Positions 34,293 through 42,319 of a stretch of DNA of 49,951 nt are shown here, in pieces. Position numbers and translations under genes: made by a program. Origin of the DNA: Pseudobutyrivibrio ruminis (GTDB taxonomy: Bacteria > Bacillota > Clostridia > Lachnospirales > Lachnospiraceae). The DNA is taken from NCBI GenBank assembly GCA_015057305.1, contig SVES01000024.1, positions 1-49,951 on the forward strand, in the 5' to 3' direction. The stretch's first letter is position 1. Every line of letters starts with the position of its first letter. The notes under the pieces were generated by a model. It made no database searches, was not told the DNA's origin, and worked only from the letters and a program-made list of their open reading frames with translations.

Positions 34293-35849
34293 ATGAAACG
34301 CAAAATAAAAAGATTTATCAGACGAAACAGGGTACTTGTTTCAGCCAGTATTCTTGTTTTAGCAGTGCTTTTAGTAGGTGGTATTGTATTAGCTAAAAGG
34401 ACAAAGGATGCTGCAGAAGATGAAATCCCTATAGAAGCAGAGAAATCTGAGAAAGAGGATGCTGAGGATGATGTTGTAATCGAGGAGGTTTATCTGGAGG
34501 AAGAAAAGCCAGAAGATGATACAGCGTCGTCAGAAGAAACTGACCCTCAAGCTAATGTTTCTAGTGAAACTGGAGCAACTATAAACGTTGTTGAGGTGGT
34601 TGAAGCCAGCAGCGTAGGAGAAAACTCTAATATTACCTATGGAATAGACGTTTCGCGTTTCCAAGGAACAATTGACTGGGCTCAGGTGGCATCAGCAGGA
34701 ATCAATTATGCTATGATTCGTGTGGGCTACAGAGATTCATCAACAGGAGAAATAAAGGCAGACACAAATGCTAAATACAATATGCAGGAAGCTGAAAAGA
34801 ATGGCATTAAAGTTGGAGCCTACTTTTTTTCAACTGCGATTACAAAGGAAGAAGCTATAGAGGAAGCTGACTGGGTGGCAAGCTACATTTCAAAATACGC
34901 AATTACGTATCCCGTAGGGTATAACTGCGAGGGCTTTGAAAATAGCTCCAGCCGTCAATATTCACTTACAAAGGACGATAGAAGTAATATTGCAATTGCA
35001 TTTTTAGATGAAATATATAATAAGGGCTACACACCAATTTTTTATGCATCAAAAAATGAAATGGCTCAGGATACAAAATGGAATACATCTACTATTTCAT
35101 CAAAGTTTAAAATCTGGATGGCATGGTACAACCAGGATACATCTAATTTAGCCCAGGCACCATCAGCAGGTGTCAGATGCGATATGTGGCAATATTCTAA
35201 TCAGGGTACAGTTCCTGGAATTTCTACCAAGGTAGATGTGGATGTGGCATATTTTGGATATAATGGCACAGAGACTGCAAAAGATACCTCTGAAAGAGAG
35301 GTTGCAACAGCTGATGTTGAAGCACTGATGAAGTTTACAGAAGTAAATGAAACTGTTACAGCAAAGAGTAAGACAAATCTGAGAGATAAGCCAAGTCAGG
35401 GAAGTGACAGCACAGTAATGGTGACTCTTGAAAATGGTCAAACTGCCACTCGCACTGGCACTAGCTCAAGTGGATGGTCTAGAGTTGTATATAACGGAGC
35501 CACATATTATGCCGTATCTAGTTATTTAACTACGGATTTATCACAGGCTACACAGCAGCAGGCAGAGCAAACCACCACTCAAACAGAGCAGACACAGCAG
35601 GAGGCATCAACAGCAAGTGGCTTTAAAACTAAATTTACAGATGTGAACGAAACTGTTACAGCAAAAGAGCTAGTAAATCTACGTTCAAAGCCAAGTGTTA
35701 CAGATGCTGATTCCCAGGTGGTAGCCACCTTGAGTGCAGGTCAAACCGCTATCCGTACTGGTGTGAATAATGAGTACGGTTGGTCCAGAGTGGAATACAA
35801 TGGACAAATTCTTTATTGTGTAAGCAGTTATATTAAGGTAGTAGAGTAG
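34293..35849 (+). CDS. GH25 lysozyme-like protein with two SH3 domains
   Basis: A protein of 518 residues. The ATG at 34293 follows AGGAAG by 6 bases. A basic N-terminus and one membrane helix (about 16-36) anchor it; an acidic linker follows. The GH25 barrel runs from about 115 to 315 (YGIDVSRFQGTIDW, with catalytic-type D119). The usual catalytic D-x-E is N211-C-E213, with Asn in place of Asp. Two tandem SH3b repeats (about 345-410 and 450-518; both with NETVTAK...NLR-K-KPS) should bind the cell wall. It would cut or bind peptidoglycan. Confidence 0.85.
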   Translation: MKRKIKRFIRRNRVLVSASILVLAVLLVGGIVLAKRTKDAAEDEIPIEAEKSEKEDAEDDVVIEEVYLEEEKPEDDTASSEETDPQANVSSETGATINVVEVVEASSVGENSNITYGIDVSRFQGTIDWAQVASAGINYAMIRVGYRDSSTGEIKADTNAKYNMQEAEKNGIKVGAYFFSTAITKEEAIEEADWVASYISKYAITYPVGYNCEGFENSSSRQYSLTKDDRSNIAIAFLDEIYNKGYTPIFYASKNEMAQDTKWNTSTISSKFKIWMAWYNQDTSNLAQAPSAGVRCDMWQYSNQGTVPGISTKVDVDVAYFGYNGTETAKDTSEREVATADVEALMKFTEVNETVTAKSKTNLRDKPSQGSDSTVMVTLENGQTATRTGTSSSGWSRVVYNGATYYAVSSYLTTDLSQATQQQAEQTTTQTEQTQQEASTASGFKTKFTDVNETVTAKELVNLRSKPSVTDADSQVVATLSAGQTAIRTGVNNEYGWSRVEYNGQILYCVSSYIKVVE

Positions 35850-35852
35850 CTA

Positions 35853-36785
35853 TTATTCACCAAACAGCTTAGCTGTGCAAAAATCTACAAACAGCTGGGC
35901 TGTTTTGGATAATGGCTCTGTGTTATTGTAGCAGATTGACATTTGAGAATTTGTTTCTGGTACAACAGGAATATAGGTCCAAGGCGCATCATCGTGGATA
36001 GTGGTTGGTGCATTGGTAGGTTTTTCCAAGTGTTTATCCATTAGAAGAGCAACACAATCCTGGTTAGTAACCATATCTAAAATTGAATCAATTCTATGGC
36101 TGGTGAATATTATATTTGGGATAAATCCAGCCCTTCTGCAAGCATCCAGACCAATCTCATACATGAGAGAGCCTTCCTTAATCAAACAAAAATTTTCATC
36201 TTTAAAATTTTGCAAGGTTACTTCTGTTTTACTTGCAAGGGGATGTTTTTTAGGTAATAAAACAACAAGTCTGTCCTTAAGATAAGGAATTCTTTTTATC
36301 TGGCTGTTATTCAAGAAATTATTTTCAAAATCTGATTTAGTTTCTCTGGTAAATATAATTTCACAGCTTTTATTTTCAAGATATTTTTGTAAATTAATAG
36401 GATCATCCTCAGTGACACGAACAGTGGTATTAGGGTATTTGCTTTGGAATTGGGCTAGTAACAAAGTCACCTGGTACTGAGGCATGGAAGGAATTGTTCC
36501 AAGTGTAAGAAGACCATTTTCGATATTTTGCAATCTATTGATTGCAGTGAGACCTTCGTATTCGGAATCAGAAATTGTCCTAGCGTAAGGCAGATAGGCT
36601 CGTCCGTAATTTGTAAGTTCAACACGTCTGGTGGTTCTTGTAAATAGTGGGACGCCCAATTCACTTTCGAGTGATTTGATATGCTTTGAAAGTGTGGACT
36701 GATTCATAAAAAGGCGCTCTGATGCCTCCCAAAAATTCTTGGTTTCCGCTAAAACAACAAATTCATGTATGTATTCTGTGTTCAT
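35853..36785 (-). CDS. LysR-family transcriptional regulator
   Basis: A protein of 310 residues on the minus strand with GGAGGG upstream. The N-terminal helix-turn-helix (ETKNFWEASERLFMNQSTLSKHIKSLESELG) and the periplasmic-binding-like effector domain are typical. It ends 3 bases from the lysozyme gene on the other strand and is divergent from the soluble solute-binding-like gene at 36897, which it may regulate. Confidence 0.9.
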   Translation of the reverse strand: MNTEYIHEFVVLAETKNFWEASERLFMNQSTLSKHIKSLESELGVPLFTRTTRRVELTNYGRAYLPYARTISDSEYEGLTAINRLQNIENGLLTLGTIPSMPQYQVTLLLAQFQSKYPNTTVRVTEDDPINLQKYLENKSCEIIFTRETKSDFENNFLNNSQIKRIPYLKDRLVVLLPKKHPLASKTEVTLQNFKDENFCLIKEGSLMYEIGLDACRRAGFIPNIIFTSHRIDSILDMVTNQDCVALLMDKHLEKPTNAPTTIHDDAPWTYIPVVPETNSQMSICYNNTEPLSKTAQLFVDFCTAKLFGE

Positions 36786-36863
36786 TAAATTCCCTCCATT
36801 ATTAGGTTCATTTTATCATAAATGTTCCCCAGGCAACATAAATTAATTCATTTATGAGATATA

Positions 36864-36879
36864 GTTAGTGAGCACTAAC
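36864..36879. promoter_or_regulatory. Palindrome GTTAG-N6-CTAAC, candidate operator 1
   Basis: GTTAGTG and CACTAAC around AG form a perfect 16-base palindrome 17 bases before the 36897 start. A second copy with the same half-sites and spacing lies at 40238 before the NifH-like gene. The symmetry and size are as expected for a Crp/Fnr-family dimer, and such a protein is encoded between the two sites. Confidence 0.6.
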
Positions 36880-36896
36880 ATTAAGGGAGGTAAGCT

Positions 36897-37823
36897 ATGG
36901 ATTGTGAATTAAATAATACACTACATTTCACTATTGATAATACTGAGGCAAAATTGCTAGGAAGAGTTCCTTGTGTAATTCAGCTGCCATTTCAAGATTA
37001 TCTGGATAGTGAATTCAAGGACCGCAGTATCTACAATATTGCATTAGCCGAATTTGGCGGAGACTGGGCTACAAATTTATTAGAAAAAATGGATCCAGAT
37101 GTGATAATTGGTGCAGGAATAGAAGGTCTTGTAAACAATAATGAAATCGAAAGCAGGGGATATACCAGCATTAATGGTGATATGCTTTCAAATGAAGCTT
37201 TTTCAGAATTTAAGGATCCAAAAGGCAGATTTGATATATTTTCCTGCATTCCACTTGTAATGGTAATTGATAAAACCCAGGCAAATGGAAGAAAGATTCC
37301 GGAAAAGTTTAGTGATGTGCTGTCAGAGGAATATATTAAAAGTGTAGTGTATCCTGATGATGGGCACATGCTTGATGGAATAATCATGACATATATTTAT
37401 AAGGAATATGGGGATGATGGGCTAATAAGCTTTAAAAATAATGTGATAACAGGTGCCCATCCATCGCAAATGATAAAGCCAGGTGGGCTAGAGAAGAAAC
37501 CATTTATTATGCTGATGCCATGGGTGTTTGCAAGATTAAAGGCAATGCAACCAAATATGGAATTGGTGTGGCCTAAGGATGGGGCGCCAATATTACCTAT
37601 TGTTGTCACCTCAAAAAATAATGCTTCAGCAAAGAAAATTACAGAGGTTTTATTTAGAAAAGAGGTTGGGGACATCTTTAGAAATAATGGATTTTTCCCA
37701 AGTGCTGCAAATGCTGTTGATAATAAGCTTTTAGGAAAGCTAAGGTTTATAGGCTGGGATTATATTTACCGAAGTGATTTATTAGAAATAATAACTCATT
37801 GTAAGAAGATAATTGAGGGCTAG
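36897..37823 (+). CDS. Solute-binding-protein-like protein without signal peptide
   Basis: A protein of 308 residues with GGGAGG before the ATG. The overall layout is that of the class II (PotD/AfuA-type) extracellular binding proteins: a ligand-lobe hinge region VYPDDGHMLDG, then a block YKEYGDDGLISFKNN, and a C-terminal VVTSKNNASAKKITEVLF segment. There is no signal peptide, lipobox or membrane helix, so it should stay in the cytoplasm, where such a fold would bind a small molecule or metal complex rather than feed an importer. It starts a three-gene operon with the GTPase and ATPase. Confidence 0.6.
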   Translation: MDCELNNTLHFTIDNTEAKLLGRVPCVIQLPFQDYLDSEFKDRSIYNIALAEFGGDWATNLLEKMDPDVIIGAGIEGLVNNNEIESRGYTSINGDMLSNEAFSEFKDPKGRFDIFSCIPLVMVIDKTQANGRKIPEKFSDVLSEEYIKSVVYPDDGHMLDGIIMTYIYKEYGDDGLISFKNNVITGAHPSQMIKPGGLEKKPFIMLMPWVFARLKAMQPNMELVWPKDGAPILPIVVTSKNNASAKKITEVLFRKEVGDIFRNNGFFPSAANAVDNKLLGKLRFIGWDYIYRSDLLEIITHCKKIIEG

Positions 37824-37838
37824 AGGAGGAAATAGCTT

Positions 37839-38519
37839 ATGAAATTAGTTACTTTTGCAGGACCACCAACTAGTGGAAAAACCTCTGTATTGACAAAGAT
37901 TATAGGACAATTTCAGAAAGAGAGTGTTAATGTAGGCGCTGTAAAATTTGACTGCCTACAAACAGAAGATGACAAGATTTTCGCTAGTCTTGGTGTGCCA
38001 TCTAAAAAAGGATTGTCCGCAGAGCTATGCCCAGATCATTTTTATATCACAAATATCTCTGATGTGTATGCTTGGGGCGAAAATAATAATCTAGAGTATT
38101 TGTTTACAGAAAGCGCAGGGCTTTGTAACAGATGCTCCCCTTATATAAAAAATGTTTTATCTATATGTGTTATAGATCAGCTTTCTGGGATAAATTCCCC
38201 TCAAAAGATAGGTCCACTTCTCAAATTAGCGGACATGGTTTTGATTACTAAAGGTGATATTGTTTCCCAGGCAGAGCGTGAGGTTTTTTATCGAAGAGTG
38301 CAAATGGCAAATCCCCATGGAGAAATTTATTTTGTAAATGGTCTTACAGGGCAAGGTATTTTCGAGGTATGTGAACGGATTAAAAACCTTTCGACGGTGC
38401 AAGAAATTGAAAATCAAACGCTGAGATTTCCTATGCCAATGGCTCTTTGCTCTTATTGCCTGGGAGAAACAAAGATTGGAAATGAATATCAGATAGGCAA
38501 TGTAAAGAAAATAGGATAG
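37839..38519 (+). CDS. P-loop GTPase, HypB/CobW-like, with two CxxC motifs
   Basis: A protein of 226 residues with GAGGAGG before the ATG. Walker A is GPPTSGKTS (residues 8-16) and a probable guanine-specificity loop is ITKGD. Two Cys pairs are seen, C96-x2-C99 in the switch-like TESAGLCNRC and C204-x2-C207 near the C-terminus. The layout resembles metal-delivering G proteins (HypB, UreG, CobW). In this cluster it may insert or transfer metal or cofactor for the nitrogenase-like enzyme; that is inference. Confidence 0.7.
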   Translation: MKLVTFAGPPTSGKTSVLTKIIGQFQKESVNVGAVKFDCLQTEDDKIFASLGVPSKKGLSAELCPDHFYITNISDVYAWGENNNLEYLFTESAGLCNRCSPYIKNVLSICVIDQLSGINSPQKIGPLLKLADMVLITKGDIVSQAEREVFYRRVQMANPHGEIYFVNGLTGQGIFEVCERIKNLSTVQEIENQTLRFPMPMALCSYCLGETKIGNEYQIGNVKKIG

Positions 38520-38527
38520 GTGGCATT

Positions 38528-39517
38528 ATGGTAGAAAAATCAATAGGTGAATTAGTGGAGATTTACCCATATATAAATGTATATTTGGGAGACTTTGAGA
38601 TAAATTTTGATAAAGAAAAATCCTTTGAGGATAATTTGAAGGAACAACCAGAATTCTTTTTTGAGCAAAGAAAAATGTCCTTAGAAGAAACGGTTGATGA
38701 GTTTGAGAGCTATTTGGAAAAAGCCTCTAGCATTTTAGAGGAAAGTATGGAAAGTGTTGAAAAAATAAGCATCTTTCCAGGATGTTCTAAGGATGGTATG
38801 GCTGAAGGCTTTCAGGAAATAACTGTAAATAAAGGTGAGGTAATTGCAATAGTAGGACCAACTGGAAGTGGTAAAAGCCGCTTGTTAGAAGATATTGAGT
38901 GGCAGGCAGAAGGGGATACCCCTACCAAGCGAATGGTTGTGATTAATGATTTGACAAAGAAGGAAAGACAAAGGATTTCTGGAAGGCAACGTCTTATTGC
39001 GCAGCTGTCGCAAAATATGAATTTTGTTTTGGATATGAATGTAGGTGAATTTTTGACAATGCATGCAGAATGTTTTGTTAAAAAAGCTATGGTACAGCCC
39101 TTGGTTGAAAAGGTATATAAGGAGGCTATTGCTCTTGCAGGAGAGGACTTTGAGTTAACCACCTCCATTACAAGCCTAAGTGGAGGACAATCAAGAGCCT
39201 TAATGATTGCAGATTGTGCCTATATATCTAAAGCTCCAATTGTGCTTATTGATGAAATAGAAAATGCAGGAATTGACAGAAAAAAGGCACTGAAGCTATT
39301 GGTGGGAAATGAAAAAATAGTTTTTATTGCTACCCATGACCCGGTGCTAGCTTTGTCGGCTGATAAAAGAATTGTTATAAAAAATGGTGCTATAAATTCT
39401 ATTATTGCGAAAAATGCCGAGGAACAAAAAGCCCTAGAAGCCGCAGAAGAAATGGACAGAAGGCTTTTGAAGCTAAGAGATAGAATTAGAGAGGGTGAAA
39501 TAATATCAGCACTCTAA
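38528..39517 (+). CDS. ABC-type ATPase with N-terminal DUF1858-like region, no membrane partner
   Basis: A protein of 329 residues starting 8 bases after the GTPase. Residues 1-90 begin SIGELVEIYPYINVYL, like the small DUF1858 domain that senses or binds in redox proteins. The ATPase part has Walker A GPTGSGKS (110-117), signature LSGGQS (about 217-222), Walker B PIVLIDEIENAG and the ATHD His. No permease is adjacent, so it may act in solution. The last 50 residues are a charged helix. Its end overlaps the convergent Crp/Fnr gene by 12 bases. Confidence 0.75.
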   Translation: MVEKSIGELVEIYPYINVYLGDFEINFDKEKSFEDNLKEQPEFFFEQRKMSLEETVDEFESYLEKASSILEESMESVEKISIFPGCSKDGMAEGFQEITVNKGEVIAIVGPTGSGKSRLLEDIEWQAEGDTPTKRMVVINDLTKKERQRISGRQRLIAQLSQNMNFVLDMNVGEFLTMHAECFVKKAMVQPLVEKVYKEAIALAGEDFELTTSITSLSGGQSRALMIADCAYISKAPIVLIDEIENAGIDRKKALKLLVGNEKIVFIATHDPVLALSADKRIVIKNGAINSIIAKNAEEQKALEAAEEMDRRLLKLRDRIREGEIISAL

Positions 39518-40195
39518 TTCATAGCATATTGTTACATTATTGCCATTTATGATAACCAGACCATCATCCTGCATGCGTCCTAGCTCTCTACATACACTAG
39601 AACGTTCGGAGCATACATAGGCAGCCAATTGTTCCCTGGTAAAATTCATGGTAAAGGTTAAATTGCCTGTTAGGGTTGCAGTTTGAGAAAAATAAGTCAA
39701 CAGCTTTTCACGCAAGGTTTTTTGAGTGAGAAGCTGTATTTTTTTATTAAGTTGTATATTTGTAGAAGCAAGTATTTTGGTGATGTTATTGATAAATTTT
39801 CTGTAGTAGCTTTTATCGCTAGGTGATAAAAGAACAGTGTGCAAATCCAGATAAAGTATATCTGCAGCTGAGGCTACTTGAAAATGAGCAAAAGAATTAT
39901 GCTGACCTGTAATTGAAAAAGCCTGACCAATTAACTCACCTTCAAACTCGGAGACTACAATTTCCTCCTTGCCCATGCTTGTGATTTGCACTACATTGAT
40001 TTGCCCTGAGAGGATAATTCCAGCATTTTTTATAGTGTCACCTGGACCGTAGATTTCTTCGCCTTTTTTATGGCTTCTTATGGTGTATTTGTATTCTGAA
40101 AAAAATTCTTGAAGCTCATCACTTGAAAAATCAACGAAAAGCTCAGAAGTCAACAATTTATCGATATAATTTTTCATTACGTAAAAATGTTGCAC
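39506..40195 (-). CDS. Crp/Fnr-family transcriptional regulator
   Basis: A protein of 229 residues on the minus strand. A GTG at 40195 lies 6 bases after AAGGAAG; the ATG at 40177 has no ribosome site and would give 223 residues. An N-terminal cyclic-nucleotide-type beta roll (GEEIYGPGDTIKNAGIILSGQI) is followed by a dimer helix and a winged helix-turn-helix (REQLAAYVCSERSSVCRELGRM). There is no N-terminal Fnr cysteine set; the Cys lie in the DNA-binding domain and at the C-terminus. It is divergent from the NifH-like gene and probably binds the nearby palindrome. Confidence 0.85.
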   Translation of the reverse strand: MQHFYVMKNYIDKLLTSELFVDFSSDELQEFFSEYKYTIRSHKKGEEIYGPGDTIKNAGIILSGQINVVQITSMGKEEIVVSEFEGELIGQAFSITGQHNSFAHFQVASAADILYLDLHTVLLSPSDKSYYRKFINNITKILASTNIQLNKKIQLLTQKTLREKLLTYFSQTATLTGNLTFTMNFTREQLAAYVCSERSSVCRELGRMQDDGLVIINGNNVTICYELEC

Positions 40196-40237
40196 AGGCA
40201 ACTTCCTTTTCCCAAAAATTTATATATAGTATTCGAA

Positions 40238-40253
40238 GTTAGCAAAGGCTAAC
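40238..40253. promoter_or_regulatory. Palindrome GTTAG-N6-CTAAC, candidate operator 2
   Basis: GTTAGC and GCTAAC flank AAAG, sharing half-sites and spacing with 36864-36879. It lies between the divergent Crp/Fnr and NifH-like genes, 8 bases after a possible TATAGT -10 element (40225-40230). Whether it activates or represses cannot be told. Confidence 0.6.
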
Positions 40254-40315
40254 AAAGATATGATTAATCATACAGGAGTTTGATAAATAAAACAAGTTAA
40301 CGAGGAAATAATGCT

Positions 40316-41077
40316 ATGATAAAAATTGCTGTTTATGGAAAAGGTGGAATAGGTAAATCTACTACCACTTCTAATCTGGCTGCAGCCCTTTCAAAAAAGT
40401 ATAAGGTTATGCAAATAGGCTGTGACCCAAAGGCTGATTCTACAAAGAATCTGATGGGTGGAAAAAGTACTTCAACAGTTCTTGGAACCATCAAGGAAAA
40501 AGGTGAAGACATTGAACTGGAGGATTTGGTGCATGTTGGCTACAACGGTGTGCTTTGTGTTGAGGCAGGTGGTCCTACTCCAGGTATAGGATGTGCGGGA
40601 CTTGGTATTATATCTGCATTTCAAAAGCTGGAGGAGCTGGGAGCCTTTGAAACGTATAAGCCTGACATTGTTTTGTATGATGTTTTAGGTGATGTTGTTT
40701 GTGGTGGCTTTGCAATGCCTATTAGAGATGGCTATGCTGATCACATTTTTATAGTTACCTCTGGAGAAATGATGGCACTGTTTGCTGCTGACAATATTAA
40801 TCGAGCAGTAAATAACTTTAAGGACAGAGGCTACGCAAGAGTTAGAGGTCTGGTTTTAAACGAGAGACTTGTAGAAAATGAAACTCAGCTTGTAAACAAG
40901 TTTGCCGAAGAAAATGATTTGAAGGTAATCCAAACTATTCACAGAAGCAAAATGGTTCAGCTTGCTGAGGATGATGGCATGACAGTAATTGAAAAGTTTC
41001 CTGATTCTGATATTGCAAGAGACTATACTCAGCTTGCTGAAAAGATGATTGAAATTTGCTCTAAGGGGGTGGCATAG
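40316..41077 (+). CDS. NifH-like iron protein of a nitrogenase-like reductase
   Basis: A protein of 253 residues, shorter than true NifH. The P-loop GKGGIGKST (8-16), CDPKAD switch, and the two cluster cysteines C93 (GIGCAGLG) and C129 (DVLGDVVCGGFAMP) are intact, so it should form the 4Fe-4S-bridged dimer and pass electrons with ATP hydrolysis. The arginine that is ADP-ribosylated in nitrogenase is L96 here. It would reduce the NifDK-like pair encoded directly downstream. Related iron proteins serve chlorophyll, F430 and methylthio-alkane reductases. Confidence 0.92.
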   Translation: MIKIAVYGKGGIGKSTTTSNLAAALSKKYKVMQIGCDPKADSTKNLMGGKSTSTVLGTIKEKGEDIELEDLVHVGYNGVLCVEAGGPTPGIGCAGLGIISAFQKLEELGAFETYKPDIVLYDVLGDVVCGGFAMPIRDGYADHIFIVTSGEMMALFAADNINRAVNNFKDRGYARVRGLVLNERLVENETQLVNKFAEENDLKVIQTIHRSKMVQLAEDDGMTVIEKFPDSDIARDYTQLAEKMIEICSKGVA

Positions 41078-42319
41078 ATGAAGTTTGATGGAAATCTTTG
41101 CTACTGCTCACCGGCACATGGAGGTTGGGGAATTATAAGGGTGGCAGCTCTTATACCAGAAAGCTACTTGCTTTTTGTTTGTCCAGCCGCCTGCTTTAGA
41201 CACGGAGCTTTGGGAGCCATTCAGCATGGTTACAAAAATAGAATCTCTTATTTATATATTAATCAGGAGGACATAGTAGAAGGCTATGACAGGCTGATTG
41301 AAGAAGGGATTGACGAGCTTTTGGAAAGAGCCAGAGTAAGCATTAAGCTTTTGTTCGTTTATGTATCCTGCCTGGACGATTTTATAGGCACAGATTTAGA
41401 TGCAGTTTTGACAAAGGTAGGAAAGAAATACCCTGATATTGTTTTTAGACCTGGCCATATGAATCCTATAGCTTCAAGTACAAAACTGCCACCTGCCATT
41501 ACCACATACGATTCCATGCTTAAGGCGTTACCAATCCATGATAGCCTGGATGATGGCATTACTTTCTATGGAAACTTTGTTGAAATTCCAAAAGAAAATG
41601 AGCTCATAACAGTTTTAAATGAATATGGCATGAATGTAAGGCAAATAGCAACATGCCATGATTTTGAGGAGTATAAATTATTATCAAAATCCAAATATGG
41701 AATATTAATGAAGCCGTTGGCTAAAATGGGTCTTGCAAATCTAGAAAAGCAGACTGGTGCAAGTCACGTGACCATGCTTGCCAATTACGATTTAACTAGT
41801 ATACGGGAGCAATACATAGAATTGGAAAATATGCTTGGACTAAGTCTTGTAGATAAGATGGACTTATATGAAAGAAAAGCAAAAATCGCAATTGAAAAAG
41901 CTGTTAAAGCAGTAAAAGATTTGCCAGTATATGTTTCTGACAGCGCCACAGTTTTCCCTTGTCAGTTAGCGGTAACATTGATTAAATATGGGTTTAATGT
42001 AAAAAGAATTTATGCTCAGGACTTAGTGACATTTGACCAAGAAGCAATAAGCTGGCTTCAGGAAAATTGTCCTGAGGTTGAAATAATACAAGCGGACCAC
42101 CCAAGAATGAATATAAGAGAAACAAGTGAGGCTTATGCAATTTCTATAGGGGAGGAAGCTGCTTATCTTTCAAATAGTAGATTCGTTGCAGATATTTCTG
42201 CAGATGAGGGAATGTTTGGATTTAACGGCGTTGAATTATTGATGAATTCTATTGCTGGAGCTATGAAGGAAAAGGCGGATATCAGAAAGCTTATAGAAGA
42301 ATATGGAGGTATTGTTTAA
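41078..42319 (+). CDS. NifD-like component of a nitrogenase-like reductase
   Basis: A protein of 413 residues beginning one base after the NifH-like stop. Cluster-type cysteines align with NifD C62, C88 and C154: C10 (CSPAHGGWG), C39 (CPAACFRHG) and C98 (SCLDDFIGTD). The segment around C193 resembles the NifD/NifE cofactor region. The FeMo-cofactor His is absent: the C-terminal FGFNG block has no upstream His equivalent to 442. It is therefore not a dinitrogen-fixing subunit. It probably pairs with the 370-residue protein encoded next, with which it overlaps by one base. Confidence 0.82.
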   Translation: MKFDGNLCYCSPAHGGWGIIRVAALIPESYLLFVCPAACFRHGALGAIQHGYKNRISYLYINQEDIVEGYDRLIEEGIDELLERARVSIKLLFVYVSCLDDFIGTDLDAVLTKVGKKYPDIVFRPGHMNPIASSTKLPPAITTYDSMLKALPIHDSLDDGITFYGNFVEIPKENELITVLNEYGMNVRQIATCHDFEEYKLLSKSKYGILMKPLAKMGLANLEKQTGASHVTMLANYDLTSIREQYIELENMLGLSLVDKMDLYERKAKIAIEKAVKAVKDLPVYVSDSATVFPCQLAVTLIKYGFNVKRIYAQDLVTFDQEAISWLQENCPEVEIIQADHPRMNIRETSEAYAISIGEEAAYLSNSRFVADISADEGMFGFNGVELLMNSIAGAMKEKADIRKLIEEYGGIV

